This document shows positions 11,595 through 23,402 of a stretch of 64,000 nucleotides of DNA, piece after piece. The position numbers and the translations under genes were made by a program. This stretch comes from Bufo bufo (Eukaryota; Chordata; Amphibia; Anura; Bufonidae). A model generated the notes under the pieces. It ran no database searches. It was not told the origin of the DNA and saw only the letters and a list, made by a program, of their open reading frames with translations. The DNA lies in contig NC_053395.1 of the NCBI RefSeq assembly GCF_905171765.1, positions 185,646,156 to 185,710,155 of the forward strand, written 5' to 3'. Every line of letters starts with the position of its first letter. Within the stretch, counting starts at the first letter, position 1.

Positions 11595-12940
11595 CCACGG
11601 GGTCTATAAACTGCCAAGTGACAGTTTATAGACCAAAGTGACCATTCGTTTTATTTTTATTTTAACCTAAATAGATCCCAAATTCTGTGCAGATTAATTT
11701 AAAAACACAAGGCATCTTGGCAGCAGTCATGCAATGTCATTCTCAATCTCAGCCTACATTAGCAATCAGATATTTTTTCCACACTTTTCTACACAGTTAA
11801 AGAACGTCTATAAACCAAGTTGCAACTCATTTTGGGATATTCTGTCACAAAACCGTTTTTCTCTAGCTGTATGACTGGTATTTTAACTTTCACTTTGTGC
11901 CGGTTATCTTATAACCCTGATCTCTAAATTACTAAGAGCCATAAACACTTATTTAAGCCACACTGAGCTATGATGAGTGTTTATACTGTCAAAGAACAGA
12001 GATAAGTAGCCGTCAGCTCCCTGCCTGACGAAGCAGAGAGAAAATACAGGTACCTTTAGTAGATAAACTCAAAGCTGTGAAGGGAAAACAGCTCATCATT
12101 TTTTAATAAAGACCAATTTAAAAAAAGTTTTTTTAGCTCAAACTGTGTACAATGCAATAATAAAAAAAAATTATAATTACCCCCAAAAGGTGTACATAGC
12201 CTTTAACATATTATTATCGAATAAAGTCATCCCAATGCACATTTTTTATTCATATTCCTTTTAGATCAAATTCAATTCTTCAGAATAAACCAGACTACTC
12301 TAACTTAATGCATCTTTTGTGTCTGTCAGCATCCCTTTGACAAGATATTTCTAGACAGTTGCTGCCAAGGCTATGCCAGAAATAACACATTACGCCAGGC
12401 TGGGTTTCTTGTCCTACATCTTACAGTGCATCGCGACGAAAAGGAGTCAATGCTCACATTTTCTCTACTTTCCTTGGAACCATTGTTTTCCAAAGGGTGA
12501 CTCCACAAGACATCTTCCTTAAAGGAGAAAGCATTCCATCAGACTATCTATACGGCATGTCAAAACGTATTGTAATCCTGCAATATGTAGGATTTCAAAT
12601 TGTCCACTCATCATATAATTTTTTTTTTTTTGTAATCTCTGACCCGAGATGCCTTGCCAACTCCATTTTGCCTTTAAGCTGTTTTTAAGCTCCGGTCTAG
12701 GTCCTAAAAGTGGAGCGTGGTCACAGAAACTTGCTTCAGAGCTGTGAGCTGTCCAATCGTGTATAAATTATTTAGTGTGCAAGAAGCCAACTAGCGGCAC
12801 ATCCTAAATTATAGGCGTGATGTGAAAGCTTCTCTCTGCTGATTTCTTAAGTAAGGGTTTTCACCCGTTCCTGCCAATACCACATTCTTTGCCCTCGACA
12901 AATCTGCTTACATAGTTACAATTTACAATAAAATAGGTAA
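11595..12940. other. Intronic sequence without recognised features
   Basis: AT-rich sequence read on both strands. I found no exon with plausible splice sites, no terminal repeats and no RNA gene. Short open frames here are at chance level. Confidence 0.4.
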
Positions 12941-13198
12941 GACTAAGTTCACACCACCGCTGTATATTTCCGTTGTTCTGCTCCATTAGAGGGGAAGAAC
13001 AAGGGAAATAACAGAAGAGCCGGATCGGGCACATAATACCCAAACAGAGATGAACAGATTCCAATGACTACAATAAAGTCCGTTTAGAATCCAGTTTTCT
13101 TTTTACCAGACAAAAAAGCCCTGCATGCAAGACTTTTTTTGTCTGGTCTTTTTGACAGAATCTGCAACGGAGCCTCCAATCAAAATGTGAACAAGCCC
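12941..13198. mobile_element. Harbinger-like MITE flanked by TAA
   Basis: Ends GACTAAGTTCACACC and ATGTGAACAAGCCC, flanked by TAA at 12938-12940 and 13199-13201. The terminal repeat is imperfect. TWA target duplications fit the PIF/Harbinger superfamily. The middle carries an inverted repeat around CCTGCATGCAAGAC. No coding capacity. Confidence 0.6.
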
Positions 13199-13494
13199 TA
13201 AGATGTGGTTTATAATCTTGGTTATGCAATCCCCTTCAAAACTGAAGAATTAAAGGGGTTCAACACATATGAGCAAAACGTATTATGCCACTATAATAGG
13301 AGGGGAAATGTGCAACTGAAGATACTATATAATCAATCCGCTCTGCTATGAACCTATATAGGACAGTATTTCTCAATCAGGGTTCCCAGAAATCCTGGAG
13401 GTTCTTGAGACCTGATCAGGGTTTCTCCAGAACATAGCAACACCAAGACCTGTCCCTTATACAATAGAGAAGGCAAACTGATCTTGGCTGCCCA

Positions 13495-14583
13495 TAGGGT
13501 TGGGCGATATACCGGTATCACGATATACCACGGTATTAAAAAAACGGCAATATGGCGATATCGCTGTTTCCTAATTACCGCGATATTTTGTGACGTCATG
13601 AAAGCGGTCATGTGCGCTGACTGCTTCTAAATCTGCGTCCGCCCGCCCCTGCACCTTGCATAGTGCTGAGTACAAACACATTACTTCCATTTGCTCCTGG
13701 CTCCTTCTTGCTCCGCTTCCCTTAGTCAAGTCTCCAGACTCCACCCACCATCTGACAACCATGTCCGTCACCCACCCGTGCCGGTTCTATTGTATATGTG
13801 GCGAACTCTGTAAATACTGGGTGTCTCTGGAGAGACTTTTCCTGCGGCTGCCTCGCTCGTGTGCTCCGATGACAAAATTACAAACGTATTACTTCCCGTA
13901 GCCTCCGGCTCTCCCTCCTCCTTGCTCCCATATTCAAATCTCCGCCCACTGACATTTGATGTCAGAATCGGAGCACACAAGCGAGGCAGCCGTAGGAAAA
14001 GTATATCATAAAGTATTATTGTATGTATGGTGGCCTGTGGGCACAAGACTTTATTATAACGTCTCCTTGTGGCCCCCCATACAGTATAACATCTCCTTGT
14101 GGCCCCCATACAGTGCAACGTCTCCTTGTGGCCCCCATACAGTGCAACGTCTCCTTGTGGCCCCCATACAGTGTAACGTCTCCTTGTGGCCCCCACACAG
14201 TGTAACGTCTCCTTGTGGCCCCCACACAGTGTAACGTCTCCTTGTGGCCCCCACACAGTGTAACGTCTCCTTGTGGCCCCCACACAGTGTAACGTCTCCT
14301 TGTGGCCCCCACACAGTGTAACGTCTCCTTGTGGCCCCCACACAGTGTAACGTCTCCTTGTGGCCCCCACACAGTGTAACGTCTCCTTGTGGCCCCCCCA
14401 TACAGTATAATGTCTCCTTCTGGCCCCCTATAGTATAACGTCTCCTTGTGGCTGCCCCCATACAGTATAACATCTCCTTGTGTTTTTTTCTTTTAAACGG
14501 GTATTTATCAGGATATACATCGTTATCGCGATACATTTTTTATATCGTTATCGTCAGAATATTTTGGATATCGCCCAACCCTA
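13495..14583. mobile_element. hAT element carrying a minisatellite, perfect 8-bp TSD
   Basis: Termini TAGGGTTGGGCGATAT and ATATCGCCCAACCCTA, flanked exactly by GCTGCCCA (13487-13494 and 14584-14591). The 1,089-bp element encodes no transposase and its interior is dominated by a 29-bp tandem repeat. The perfect duplication indicates one clean insertion. Confidence 0.9.
14060..14480. repeat. 29-bp minisatellite, about 14 copies
   Basis: The unit is GTCTCCTTGTGGCCCCCAC plus ACAGTGTAAC. Central copies are identical by eye; edge copies vary (CATACAGTGCAAC, CATACAGTATAAC). Because 29 is not a multiple of three, all frames stay open across the array, giving apparent proteins up to 200 residues that are artefacts of the repeat. 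Confidence 0.9.
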
Positions 14584-14591
14584 GCTGCCCA

Positions 14592-15089
14592 CAGATGCTA
14601 TACAAAGCAGTAAACCAATCTGAGCCATCATAGAGTTGGAAATGAATTATAGGATGTCTCCCCCCCCCCCCTCCCCCCCACACACACACACTAAGTTTTT
14701 TTAAGTCAGCAAAGTCATTATTATATTCACCTATACAGCATCAATATATTCAACAGCGCTGTAAAGAGATTGTCATCACCCACTGTGGTACCTGTGCTGC
14801 CTGTTACCCTACCATAATAAGACAGAAAATCACTGATATAAGCCTTTTGAAAGGAAATGTATAATGAAAAAAGACGTTAATGTTTTAAGTACAATTTTCT
14901 TTAATTATTTTTTTTAATTATTGCATTGTACTAATTTTGAGCTAAGCTGGGGGGTTTTAGATTCTCTAGTAGCAGGCTCTGAATTTTCACTCTGTTCCAT
15001 CAGGCAGCTCAGCTGACGGCTCCTTATCTCTGACCCTATAAACACTCATTAAAGCTCAGTTCTCATCTTACTGATAAGAATGTGGATAA
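14592..15089. other. Intronic sequence with a C-run and CA microsatellite
   Basis: A C-rich run and a short (CA)n tract lie at about 14659-14692. The rest is AT-rich with no recognised gene. Confidence 0.5.
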
Positions 15090-15597
15090 GGGTCCATTCA
15101 CACGTCCGTTTTTTCTTTCCTGATCTGTTCCGTTTTATGCGGAACAGATCTGGACCAGTTCTGTACACATTAATTTTCAATGGGTCCTGGAAAAAAATCG
15201 GACAGCACAGTTTCCGTTGTTCCGTTCCGCATGTCCGAAAAAATATAAAACTTGTCCTATTCTTTTCCGCAAAAATCGGATCCTGGTACAATACAAAGTC
15301 AATGGATCCGCAAAAAATGGAAGACATTCGTATGTCATTACGTATGTCATCCGTTTTATGCGGATTCCGTTCCTGGAAATTAAATTTTTATTTTATAAAC
15401 TTTTATTCACTTTTTTTTTTCAATTTTTTTTCAAAGAAATCCAAACAACTTTATTTGCTTATTGAAATTTATACATGTTTCCGTTTTTTGCGGATCCGCA
15501 AAAAACGGATGACATACGGAAACATTTTCAGGAACGGATCCGCAAAAAACGGACCGAAAATCAGGATATAGAAAAATACTGACATGTGAATGTAGCC
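15090..15597. mobile_element. Harbinger-like palindromic MITE
   Basis: Left end GGGTCCATTCACACGTCCG follows TAA; right end CATGTGAATGTAGCC precedes TTA, so the target duplication is not exact. The interior is rich in TTTTGCGGATCCGCAAAA palindromes (for example 15487-15505). The open frame at 15080-15571 is an artefact of this repeat. Confidence 0.55.
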
Positions 15598-16384
15598 TTA
15601 AATAAGTGTTTATGACCTTTTAGTAATTTAGAGATCAGGTTTATTATATGACCGGCACAAAGTGGAAGCACACAGTAACACAGCTAGACAAACATTTGTG
15701 ACAAAACAATTGAATATTGATTAATAAACACCATTTGAAAAAAAATATTTTAGCCCAAAATGAATAGAAATGAAATTATAAAAAAATTGCCCTTGAAGGT
15801 GTCCATAGCCTTTAAATATCCTCAGCTTTTACACTGACCACTTGAGCAGTCACAATACGCTGACACTTTCTGTTTCCCACGGCTAACCTGTCAGATTTGC
15901 TGTACAGAGTAGAGTCATCTATACCGACAATACTGGAAGGAAGTGCCTGCAATATGACAGCCCCAGGGAAGTTTTTAAAAATGTAAAAAAAAAAAAAAAA
16001 ATTGCTAAAACATTTTACATAAAAAGAGCAAACAAGTTGTTTTTCATATACAGACTTAGTCTAATTAAGGAAACTAAATATATGAGACATTTCCTTCACT
16101 ACAGGCCATCAACAGCCTGTCTTTCTGTCCTCGCACATGGACATGTCCTCAGGATACCAGAAAGCAATAACATAGTTCATTTGAATCTCCTGAAGCGGGC
16201 CCAGAATGGAGAAGCTGTGCTCTTCATGAAAACAATGAATGTTAGTGATTGTTCTTTTCATCCTAATGAATGTCCACAGGAATGAGAAGAAACATAGCCT
16301 CACTTTTGACTAAAATCTGCCAAATGCGATAATAAACCAATGATACAGCTCAGGAGGAGGAGGGTCGGGACATAATTGTCTTTT
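15598..16384. other. Intronic sequence without recognised features
   Basis: AT-rich. It contains an A-run near 15986-16001 and no supportable gene or boundary. Confidence 0.4.
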
Positions 16385-16910
16385 TCAGACTATAAGAAAC
16401 ACTTTTTTCCCCTCAAAAGTGTCTTAGAGTCCAAATGTCTTAGAGTCCAAATGCTAATGACCGCTTCCATTATGGAAACGGTAATATGCAGGAGGAGCAG
16501 TGAGGGAAGTTCTGCATCGGCTGCACTCACTGCTCCCTGGTCTTCTTCCAGGCCACACTTTGCCCACTTTGTGTCCTGAATGCATACAACGTCAGGACGA
16601 AGTGCACGAAGGCGCACACACTATGACCTGACGCTGTGCGAGGTCATATCACAGTGTAGTGCAGGCCAGAAGAAGACCAGGGAGCGGTGAGTCCTGTATC
16701 TGCAGAGGGGCAGCGCCGTCCAGAGCAAACAAGGTACGTTTATTTATTTTTTCTGATCTGAGGCTGAAGGAGCTTGGGTGTCTGATCTGAGGTCTGATGG
16801 AGCTTGAGGGGTCTGATTTTGGGTTCTGATCTGAGGACTGGTAAAGAATGGGGGTCTACTCCTCAAAATCTTAGGTGTGTCTAATAGTTCAAAAATGTAG
16901 CAAAATAAAG
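16385..16910. mobile_element. MITE-like repeat related to 36842-37660
   Basis: Shares motifs with 36842-37660 in inverse orientation: ACTATAAGAAACAC at the left, AGAAGAAGACCAGGGAGCGGTGAG (two overlapping words) and a run of GTCTGATCTGAGG units, then CTTAGGTGTGTCTAATAG at the right. Both copies have an internal short tandem built on TCTGATCTGAGG or its complement. No coding potential. Confidence 0.55.
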
Positions 16911-16935
16911 TTGAGTTTTAGGTTCCTGAGTTTAT

Positions 16936-17075
16936 TAAAGGGTTTTTCTAAATCATCTAGTTGAGAATACTGATGGCCTATTCTCAGGATAGGTAATCAA
17001 TATCAGATGGGGTCTGACTCTCGGCACCCCAACTTGATCAGCTATTTGTAGGGCCTGCACTCCACAGCGCCAGTT
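16936..17075. repeat. T2-like MITE fragment
   Basis: TTAAAGGGTTTTTCTAAATC followed by CCTATTCTCAGGATAGGTAATCAATATC matches the left part of the repeat seen complete at 39373-39786 and partial at 20655 and 43862-43977. Only one end is present. Confidence 0.6.
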
Positions 17076-17245
17076 CTAAAGGACAAAGCTGCAGTATCCT
17101 TCACTATTACTACTAATTAGACAGTAGATGTGCCCATATAAACAACGGAGAACTGCAGAGCTTGCACAAATGCAGGGCCCCTTTAAACAGCCAAAAATCG
17201 CATCCTCATCGACCTCACTTATCCTGAACCCAGAAACCCCCTCAA

Positions 17246-18179
17246 CCCCTTCCTGACCTCCCAAAGTAAATATACGTTGGGGGTCGGGTATTTAAAGATG
17301 GCAGCCGCTCGCGAGCGCAGCAGGTGCCATGGCCGTGGGTTGCCTGCTGAGCCGTGGGTTGCCTGCTGTTTTAAATAGCAGATACCCATGGCTAATGTAT
17401 GCGATCGATGATAACATCGACTGCACACATTTAACACCTCAGCTGCTGTGGTCAAATGTGACCACAGCATCAGGGAGCTCAAAAACCGGGAGCACACGCT
17501 TCCGGACGTACAACGGTTCCTCCTAGTGGGGGGTCGGGGGAGCCATATGGTGTGTGCGGCACCCCCCGGTATGCAGTCTATGAGAGAAGCAATCTAAACT
17601 ATTTAAAAATATATATATAAAACTTCAAATCACTTCCCTTTCCTTAAAATAAAAACAATTAAAAAAAATAAACATCACTGGCATCGCTGACTGCAACACT
17701 CCCATATTATTGAAATATAAAAATATTTATCCCACATGGTGAATGGTGTAATAGAAAAAAAAACCATTAAAATCGCAGATGTGCTCTATAGACCTAAAAA
17801 TAAAAATAAAAGTTATGGGGATCTTAATATGGGGATGCAAAAAAAAACTTCCCAAAAAGATTTTCTTCATTTTTTCAGTGTTAAAACACAAGAAAAACAT
17901 TACAAATGTGGCATCACTAATCATACTGACCCTGAGAATAAAAGTAACAGGTCAGTTTTACGGCATAGTTTGAAACTCAAGAGTAAAAACAAAACCCATA
18001 AAACTGTGGCGGAATGTTTTTTTTATAATTCCACCCCATCCTGCTTCCCACTATATTGTATGTAACCGTAAATGATGCCATTAGAAAGAACAACTTGTCC
18101 TGCAAAAAAAAAAAAGTTATAGCTCTGGGAAGGCTGGGAGTAAAATCCAAAAATGGAACATGTCCCGGTCCTGAAGGGG
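17246..18179. mobile_element. PiggyBac-like MITE, 934 bp
   Basis: Ends CCCCTTCCTGACCTCC and GGTCCTGAAGGGG. The right flank is TTAA (18180-18183); the left flank TCAA is one base away from it. The terminal sequence resembles the piggyBac-family elements elsewhere in the window. The AT-rich interior has only chance open frames. Confidence 0.65.
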
Positions 18180-18183
18180 TTAA

Positions 18184-18597
18184 AGCAAAAGCTGTGTTCG
18201 TGTGCGGTAATGCTACACGATCTAATTTGTTTCGCTTCCTTACAGTAGCACAAATCTGCCAGTCTGCCGCTGATACGAAATGACAGAGACTTTTCTCAGA
18301 CAGACTCCATTCCTAAGCATCGCATGCCGTATGTCTCCGCAGCTGAAATAAGCTGTGTATACCGCGATCTGCCATCCTCTCGCAACAGCGACTTTCTGCA
18401 GCTCCATTTGTTATTTACAGCTTTCATATGTCACACTGCAAATATACACTTGACGCAACCATCGCAATATGGAAACTGTCAAATGAATTGCCATCACTCT
18501 GTCAAGTGTTTTCCTTCAGCAAATGTCAGTAAACCTTTCCAACGATGACGTGTAAACACGGCAGTAACGTTATCATAAGCCGAATCAATATGCCTAC
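18184..18597 (-). other. RAPGEF4 intron just downstream of exon 18598-18744
   Basis: Sequence without repeats I recognise, reading 5' to 3' away from the exon on the minus strand. The donor GTAGGC occupies 18597-18592. I searched for the exon expected next in this gene (continuing the helix after the cyclic-nucleotide domain) between 1 and 18597 and did not find it. Confidence 0.5.
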
Positions 18598-18744
18598 CTC
18601 CCACAGCGCTTTAAACTCCTTCTGCTCAATCCGTAAGAGTTCACTGTATTCCCTGGTAACAATGGTGGCATGTCGGGGGGTGTTATCCAGTATTGACTCT
18701 CCAAAAGCAGTACCGACTCCCAGCGTGCAAATAACAACAGCATC
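18598..18744 (-). CDS. rapgef4: RAPGEF4 (EPAC2) internal exon: cAMP phosphate-binding cassette of CNBD-A
   Basis: A 147-nt exon, 49 complete codons, phase 0 at both ends. The acceptor is a pyrimidine tract ending CACTAG and the donor is GAG|GTAGGC. The peptide runs from [11 protein letters not shown] through [18 protein letters not shown] to [14 protein letters not shown]...PRHAT is the phosphate-binding cassette of a cyclic-nucleotide-binding domain, and this wording is characteristic of the first (low-affinity) domain of EPAC2, a cAMP-activated exchange factor for Rap1/Rap2. It continues in frame from the exon at 39133-39221. All conserved cassette residues are present and there are no stops, so the exon appears functional. 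Closely related RAPGEF3 lacks this extra N-terminal domain, which is why I favour RAPGEF4. Confidence 0.93.
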
Positions 18745-18864
18745 CTAGTGTAAAAAAGGAAATAATTATCTAAACAACAAGTATATGATGCACACAGAAG
18801 AGTTACAACCAGACTAAGTAATTCGGAAGTATATTTGTGGGGCCCTGTATGCTACATCTGGCAT

Positions 18865-19438
18865 CCAGCTAAAAGTGACATTCAGGCCCCATTCACACGA
18901 CCGTATTTTTTCTCTGCATGCAATGCGCATTTTTTGCGGACAAAATGTGGATCCTTTCATTTCAATGGGTCTGCAAAAAATGGGGACAGCACACCCTGTG
19001 CAGTAAGCATCCGTGTCTGTTCCGCAGCCCCACAAAAAAAAATGATAATAATAATAAAAGACAGAACATGTCCTATTCTTGTCCGTTTTGCAGATAAGAA
19101 TAGGCGTTATTACTAGGAGCCCACAAAAAAAACGTTGTCGCACGGATACCATCCGTATTTTTTGCGGATCCGCGTTTTGGCCTCTTTCAGACGGGTGTCG
19201 TGTGTGAGGGACGAATGCGATGCAGGTGCGTTCAGGGAAAATCGTGCAAGTAGGCACGCAATTAGTCACTTTTGACTGCAATTGCGTTCCGTTGTTCAGT
19301 TTTTTCTGCGTGAGTGCAATGCATTTTGCACGCGCGTGAGAAAAACGGAATGTGGTACCCGGGCCCAAACCCAGACTTTTTCACTGAAGTTGGGGTTTGA
19401 GTTAGGTGTTCTATTCATTTTATTATTTTACTATTTCT
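18865..19438. mobile_element. Harbinger-like MITE remnants
   Basis: Begins GGCCCCATTCACACGACCG and carries TTTTTTGCGGATCCGCG and TTTCATTTCAATGGGTCTG, all words of the TWA-flanked palindromic elements. A second segment from about 19182 (GGCCTCTTTCAGACGGGTGT) resembles the start of the repeat at 49633. Boundaries are unclear; it is probably two overlapping decayed copies. Confidence 0.45.
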
Positions 19439-20622
19439 AAGGGGGCATTCACACGACCGGATGTATTTTGTGGCCCGCAAAGGCCCCTTTCACACGGGCG
19501 AGTATTCCGCACGGGTGCAATGCGTGATGTGAACGCATTGCACCTGCACTGAATCCTGACCCATTCATTTCAATGGGGCTGTGTACATGAGCTATGTTTT
19601 TCACGCATCACTTGTCCGTTGCGTGAAAATCGCAGCATGTTCTATATTCTGCGTTTTTCATGCAACGCATGCCCCATAGAAATCAATAGGGCTGCGTGAA
19701 AATCACATCCGCAAGCAAGATGTGGTGCTATTTTCACGCATGGTTGCTAAGGAGACGAGGGATGTATGATCCGGGACCCCATTTACTTTATTATTTTCCA
19801 TTATAACATGGTTATAAGGGAAAATAGCATTCTTTAATACAGAATGCAAAGTCAAATGTCAATGAAGGGTTAAAAAAATAATAAAAACATTACTCACCTC
19901 ATCCACTTGATCGCGCAACCGGGATCCTCTTCTTTGTTCTTCTTGAAGGACCTGCAAAAGGACCTTTGCTGACGTCATCGCGCTCACCACATGGTGAGCG
20001 TGGTGACGTCAGCGCAAGTCCTGCTGAATGAAGATAGGACCTTCTATCGTCATTCAGCAGGACCTGCGCCGACATCAGCAAAGGTTCTTTTGCAGGTTCT
20101 TCAAAAAGAACAAATAAGAGGATCCCGGCTGCGCGATCAGGTGGATGAGGTGAGTAATGTTTTTATTATTTTTTAACCCCTCCAGCGCTATTGTACTATG
20201 CATTCTGTATTAAAGAATGCTATTATTTTCCCTTAAAACCATGTTATAATGGAAAATAATAAAGTAAATGGGGTCCCGGATCATACATCCCTCGTCTCCT
20301 TAGCAACCATGCGTGAAAATAGCACCACATCCGCATCTTGCTTGCGGATGCGATTTTCACGCAGCCCTATTCATTTCTATGGGGCCTGCGTTGCATGGAA
20401 AACGCTGAATATAGAACATGCTGCGATTTTCACGCAACGGACAAGTGATGCGTGAAAAACAACGCTCATGTGCACAGCCCCATTGAAATGAATGGGTCAC
20501 GATTCAGTGCAGGTGCAATGCATTCACATCACGCATTGCACCCGTGCGGAATACTCGCCCGTGTGAAAGGGGCCTTTGCGGGCCACAAAATACATCCGGT
20601 CGTGTGAATGCCCCCTTAGAAA
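19435..20622. repeat. 1.18-kb near-perfect palindrome
   Basis: The left edge TACTATTTCTAAGGGGGCAT mirrors the right edge ATGCCCCCTTAGAAATAGTA. Inside, a second palindrome begins AAAGGCCCCTTTCACACGGG (19482) and ends with its complement (about 20575). The centre is near 20030 and arms match over about 590 bp with a few differences. One-arm and two-arm relatives lie at 35829-36780, 42600-43107 and 49633-50622, so it is a foldback-type element family. A PIF/Harbinger-like origin is possible from the TTCACAC terminus. Confidence 0.8.
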
Positions 20623-20654
20623 TAGTATCGTAAGAACAGACCTGTCTTTCACCC

Positions 20655-20750
20655 AATAAAAGGGTTTTTCCGTCACTCATATATTGATGGCTTATCCTTA
20701 GGATAGGTCACCAATATTTGATGGGTGGGGGTCTGATTCTCGCAAGCAAG
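20655..20750. repeat. T2-like MITE fragment
   Basis: AAAAGGGTTTTTCCGTCACTC followed by TTATCCTTAGGATAGGTCACCAATAT and GGGGGTCTGATTCTCG. This is the left end of the family seen complete at 39373-39786. Confidence 0.6.
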
Positions 20751-21075
20751 CAAGGTGGGCCTCTAGTCTCCTACCCCCTGGACACCTGGCACAGTAGAGT
20801 AGCTGCACTTCATAGAGATAGATGGGCAGATTAATTAATAGTTTATTATTACAGATGCATCTGGTGGCTGAGATGACCTGTAGACACAGCGGCAGGCCAC
20901 CCAGTATCCTTCTTTTCTAGGCACCCGCCTTCTTGAAGTCGCTGCAGGGACCCCTATAATCAATCACCTTGTAACATCTTGCTGCTGTCTGCCTCTGTGT
21001 GAGCGGGCAATATTTGCAGTCATCTGTGTAGTGAGTCCCCAGAATGAATTTTGCTGGTAGGCCCTAGGCACCTTA

Positions 21076-21506
21076 GGCTACTTTCACACTAGCGTTCGGG
21101 TGTCCGCTCGTGCGCACCGTTTGAAGGGGCTCACGAGCGGCCCCGAACGCATCCGTCTGGCCCCAATGCATTCTCAGTGGAGGCGGATCCACTGAGAATG
21201 CATCCGCCTGCCAGCGTTCAGCCTCCGCTCCGCTCAGTGAGCGGACACCTGAACGCTGCTTGCAGCGTTCGGGTGTCCGCCTGGCCGTGCGGAGGCGAGC
21301 GGATCCGTCCACACTTACAATGTAAGTCCATGGGGACGGATCCGCTTGAAGATGACACAATATGGCTCAATCTTCAAGCGGATCCGTTCCCCATTGACTT
21401 TCAATGTAAAGTCTGAACGGATCCGCTCAGACAACTTTCACACTTAGAAAATTTTCTAAGTTTTAATGCAGACGCATCCGTTCTGAACGCTAGTGTGAAA
21501 GTAGCT
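21076..21506. mobile_element. Harbinger-like palindromic MITE, TTA target
   Basis: Ends GGCTACTTTCACACTAGCG and CGCTAGTGTGAAAGTAGCT, flanked by TTA at 21073-21075 and 21507-21509. The 431-bp interior is palindromic with repeated CGGATCCG. Closely related copies are at 45157-45641 and 54192-54689. It is absent from the opposite arm of the large inverted repeat, so it inserted after that structure formed. Confidence 0.8.
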
Positions 21507-22376
21507 TTAGTCTGACACTGGAGAGGACTACAACTCCCAGCATGTCCATTCTGTTATTATGGGATATCAGCAGACCATTCCGAGAGGGAGTATAGGAGGA
21601 GAGGACTACAACTTCCAAGGTTTCTAAGGCTCCCCACTTCTGAGCTCCGGCCCCGCTTGCACTGATCACATGATGGTGACGTCATCACAGGTCCTTCAGC
21701 TCTTGCACTGTAGCAGATTATAGTGCCCGCCTCCTTGAAAATCCCGGACATTTTTGTTAATTTATAAATTCCGACTAAACAATTTTTTTTTAAGTCCCAG
21801 AAAGAGGACATTATCTGGAAAAAGAGGACGTATGGTCACCCTAAAGACTGTACTGGAGGAGGATATGGCACTGTGGCTGTCACTTATGGCACAACTATGG
21901 ATATGGTGTAAACTTAGAGGGCTTTGGCTGAGCTTTATAGGACATTTATCTGTAATGGGGAAACCGTGACCCTGTAGGGAGGGTCGACTGGAACCCCCTG
22001 GCAAGTTATGGAGGCAGTGGATGACATATTTTGGGGCTTTGACCGGCACTACTATGGCACTGTTAATGGCTGTCGCTTATGGTAGCACTGTGGTTGCTGT
22101 GTTAGACGGGCATTTTGGCTAGCAACTTCAATCAATCACACTTCTGTCAAATCAAACTGTCCACTTAGGAAGCAACACTGAGTGACAATCAATTTCACAT
22201 GCTGTTGTGCAAATGGTATAGACAACAGGTGGAAATTATAGGCAATTAGCAAGACACCCCCAATAATGGAGTGGTTCTGCAGGTGGTGACCACAGACCAA
22301 TTCTCAGTTCCTATGCTTCCTGGCTGATGTTTTGGTCACTTTTGAATGCTGGCGGTGCTTTCACTCTAGTGGTAGC

Positions 22377-23402
22377 ATGAGACGGAGTCTACAACCCACA
22401 CAAGTGGCTCAGGTAGTGCAGCTTATCCAGGATGGCACATCAATGCGAGCTGTGGCAAGAAGGTTTGCTGTGTCTGTTAGCGTAGTGTCCAGAGCATGGA
22501 GGCGCTACCAGGAGAAAGGCCAGTACATCAGGAGACGTGGAGGAGGCCGTAGGAGGGCAACAACCCAGCAGCAGGACCGCTACCTCCGCCTTTGTGCAAG
22601 GAGGAACAGGAGGAGCACTGCCAGAGCCCTGCAAAATGACCTCCAGCAGGCCACAAATGTGCATGTGTCTGCTCAAACGGTCAGAAAAAGACTCCATGAG
22701 GGCGATATGAGGGCCCGACGTCCACAGGTGGGGGTTGTGCTTACAGCCCAACACCGTGCAGGACGTTTGGCATTTGCCAGAGAAGACCAAGATTGGCAAA
22801 TTCGCCACTGGCGCCCTGTGCTCTTCACAGATGAAAGCAGGTTCACACTGAGCACATGTGACAGATGTGACAGAGTCTGGAGACGCCGTGGAGAACATTC
22901 TGCTGCCTGCAACATCCTCCAGCATGACCGGTTTGGCATTGGGTCAGTAATGGTGTGGGGTGGCATTTCTTTGAAGGGCCGCACAGCCCTCCATGTGCTC
23001 GCCAGAGGTAGCCTGACTGCCATTAGGTACCGAGATGAGATCCTCAGACCCCTTGTGAGACCATATGCTGGTGCGGTTGGCCCTGGGTTTCTCCTAATGC
23101 AAGACAATGCTAGAACTCATGTGGCTGGAGTGTGTCAGCAGTTCCTGCAAGACGAAGGCATTGATGCTATGGACTGGCCCGCCCGTTCCCCAGACCTGAA
23201 TCCAATTGAGCACATCTGGGACATCACGTCTCGCTCTATCCACCAACATCACGTTGCACCACAGACTGTCCAGGAGTTAGCAGATGCTTTAGTCCAGGTC
23301 TGGGAGGAGATCCCTCAGGAGACCGTCCGCCATCTCATCAGGAGCATGCACAGGCGTTGTAGGGAGGTCATACAGGCATGTGGAGGCCACACACACTACT
23401 GA
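22377..23402 (+). CDS. Tc1-like DD34E transposase, complete open frame
   Basis: Encodes about 341 residues from the ATG at 22377 (MRRSLQPTQ); an in-frame ATG at 22332 would add 15 residues unlike the family's usual start. The first ~110 residues hold two helix-turn-helix regions for binding terminal repeats, including [14 protein letters not shown], with an RRRGGGRRR basic linker. The catalytic domain shows Asp in FTDESRF, Asp in LMQDNARTH and Glu in [11 protein letters not shown]. Exactly 34 residues separate the second Asp from the Glu, so the triad is DD34E. There are no stops or frameshifts. The protein would cut and paste the element at TA sites, but this copy has lost its left terminal repeat and is probably not mobile. 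The long antisense frame at 22440-22925 is a shadow. Confidence 0.93.
   Translation: MRRSLQPTQVAQVVQLIQDGTSMRAVARRFAVSVSVVSRAWRRYQEKGQYIRRRGGGRRRATTQQQDRYLRLCARRNRRSTARALQNDLQQATNVHVSAQTVRKRLHEGDMRARRPQVGVVLTAQHRAGRLAFAREDQDWQIRHWRPVLFTDESRFTLSTCDRCDRVWRRRGEHSAACNILQHDRFGIGSVMVWGGISLKGRTALHVLARGSLTAIRYRDEILRPLVRPYAGAVGPGFLLMQDNARTHVAGVCQQFLQDEGIDAMDWPARSPDLNPIEHIWDITSRSIHQHHVAPQTVQELADALVQVWEEIPQETVRHLIRSMHRRCREVIQACGGHTHY

Noticed and set aside
14060..14480. Regularly spaced repeat resembling a CRISPR array
   Set aside because: Units are directly adjacent with no spacers, inside a hAT element of a vertebrate genome.
13768..14536. Minus- and plus-strand open frames of up to 200 codons over the 29-bp array
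   Set aside because: The 29-bp period keeps every frame open and produces a repeating peptide; there is no start context, domain or splice support.
15080..15571. 163-codon open frame
   Set aside because: Lies over a Harbinger-like palindromic MITE and reads low-complexity Phe/Lys-rich sequence.
1..18590. Next downstream RAPGEF4 exon
   Set aside because: I looked on the minus strand for the continuation after KALWE and found no matching codons with splice sites; it probably lies left of the window.
22440..23107. Antisense open frames of 144-161 codons
   Set aside because: Shadows of the Tc1 transposase gene on the other strand.
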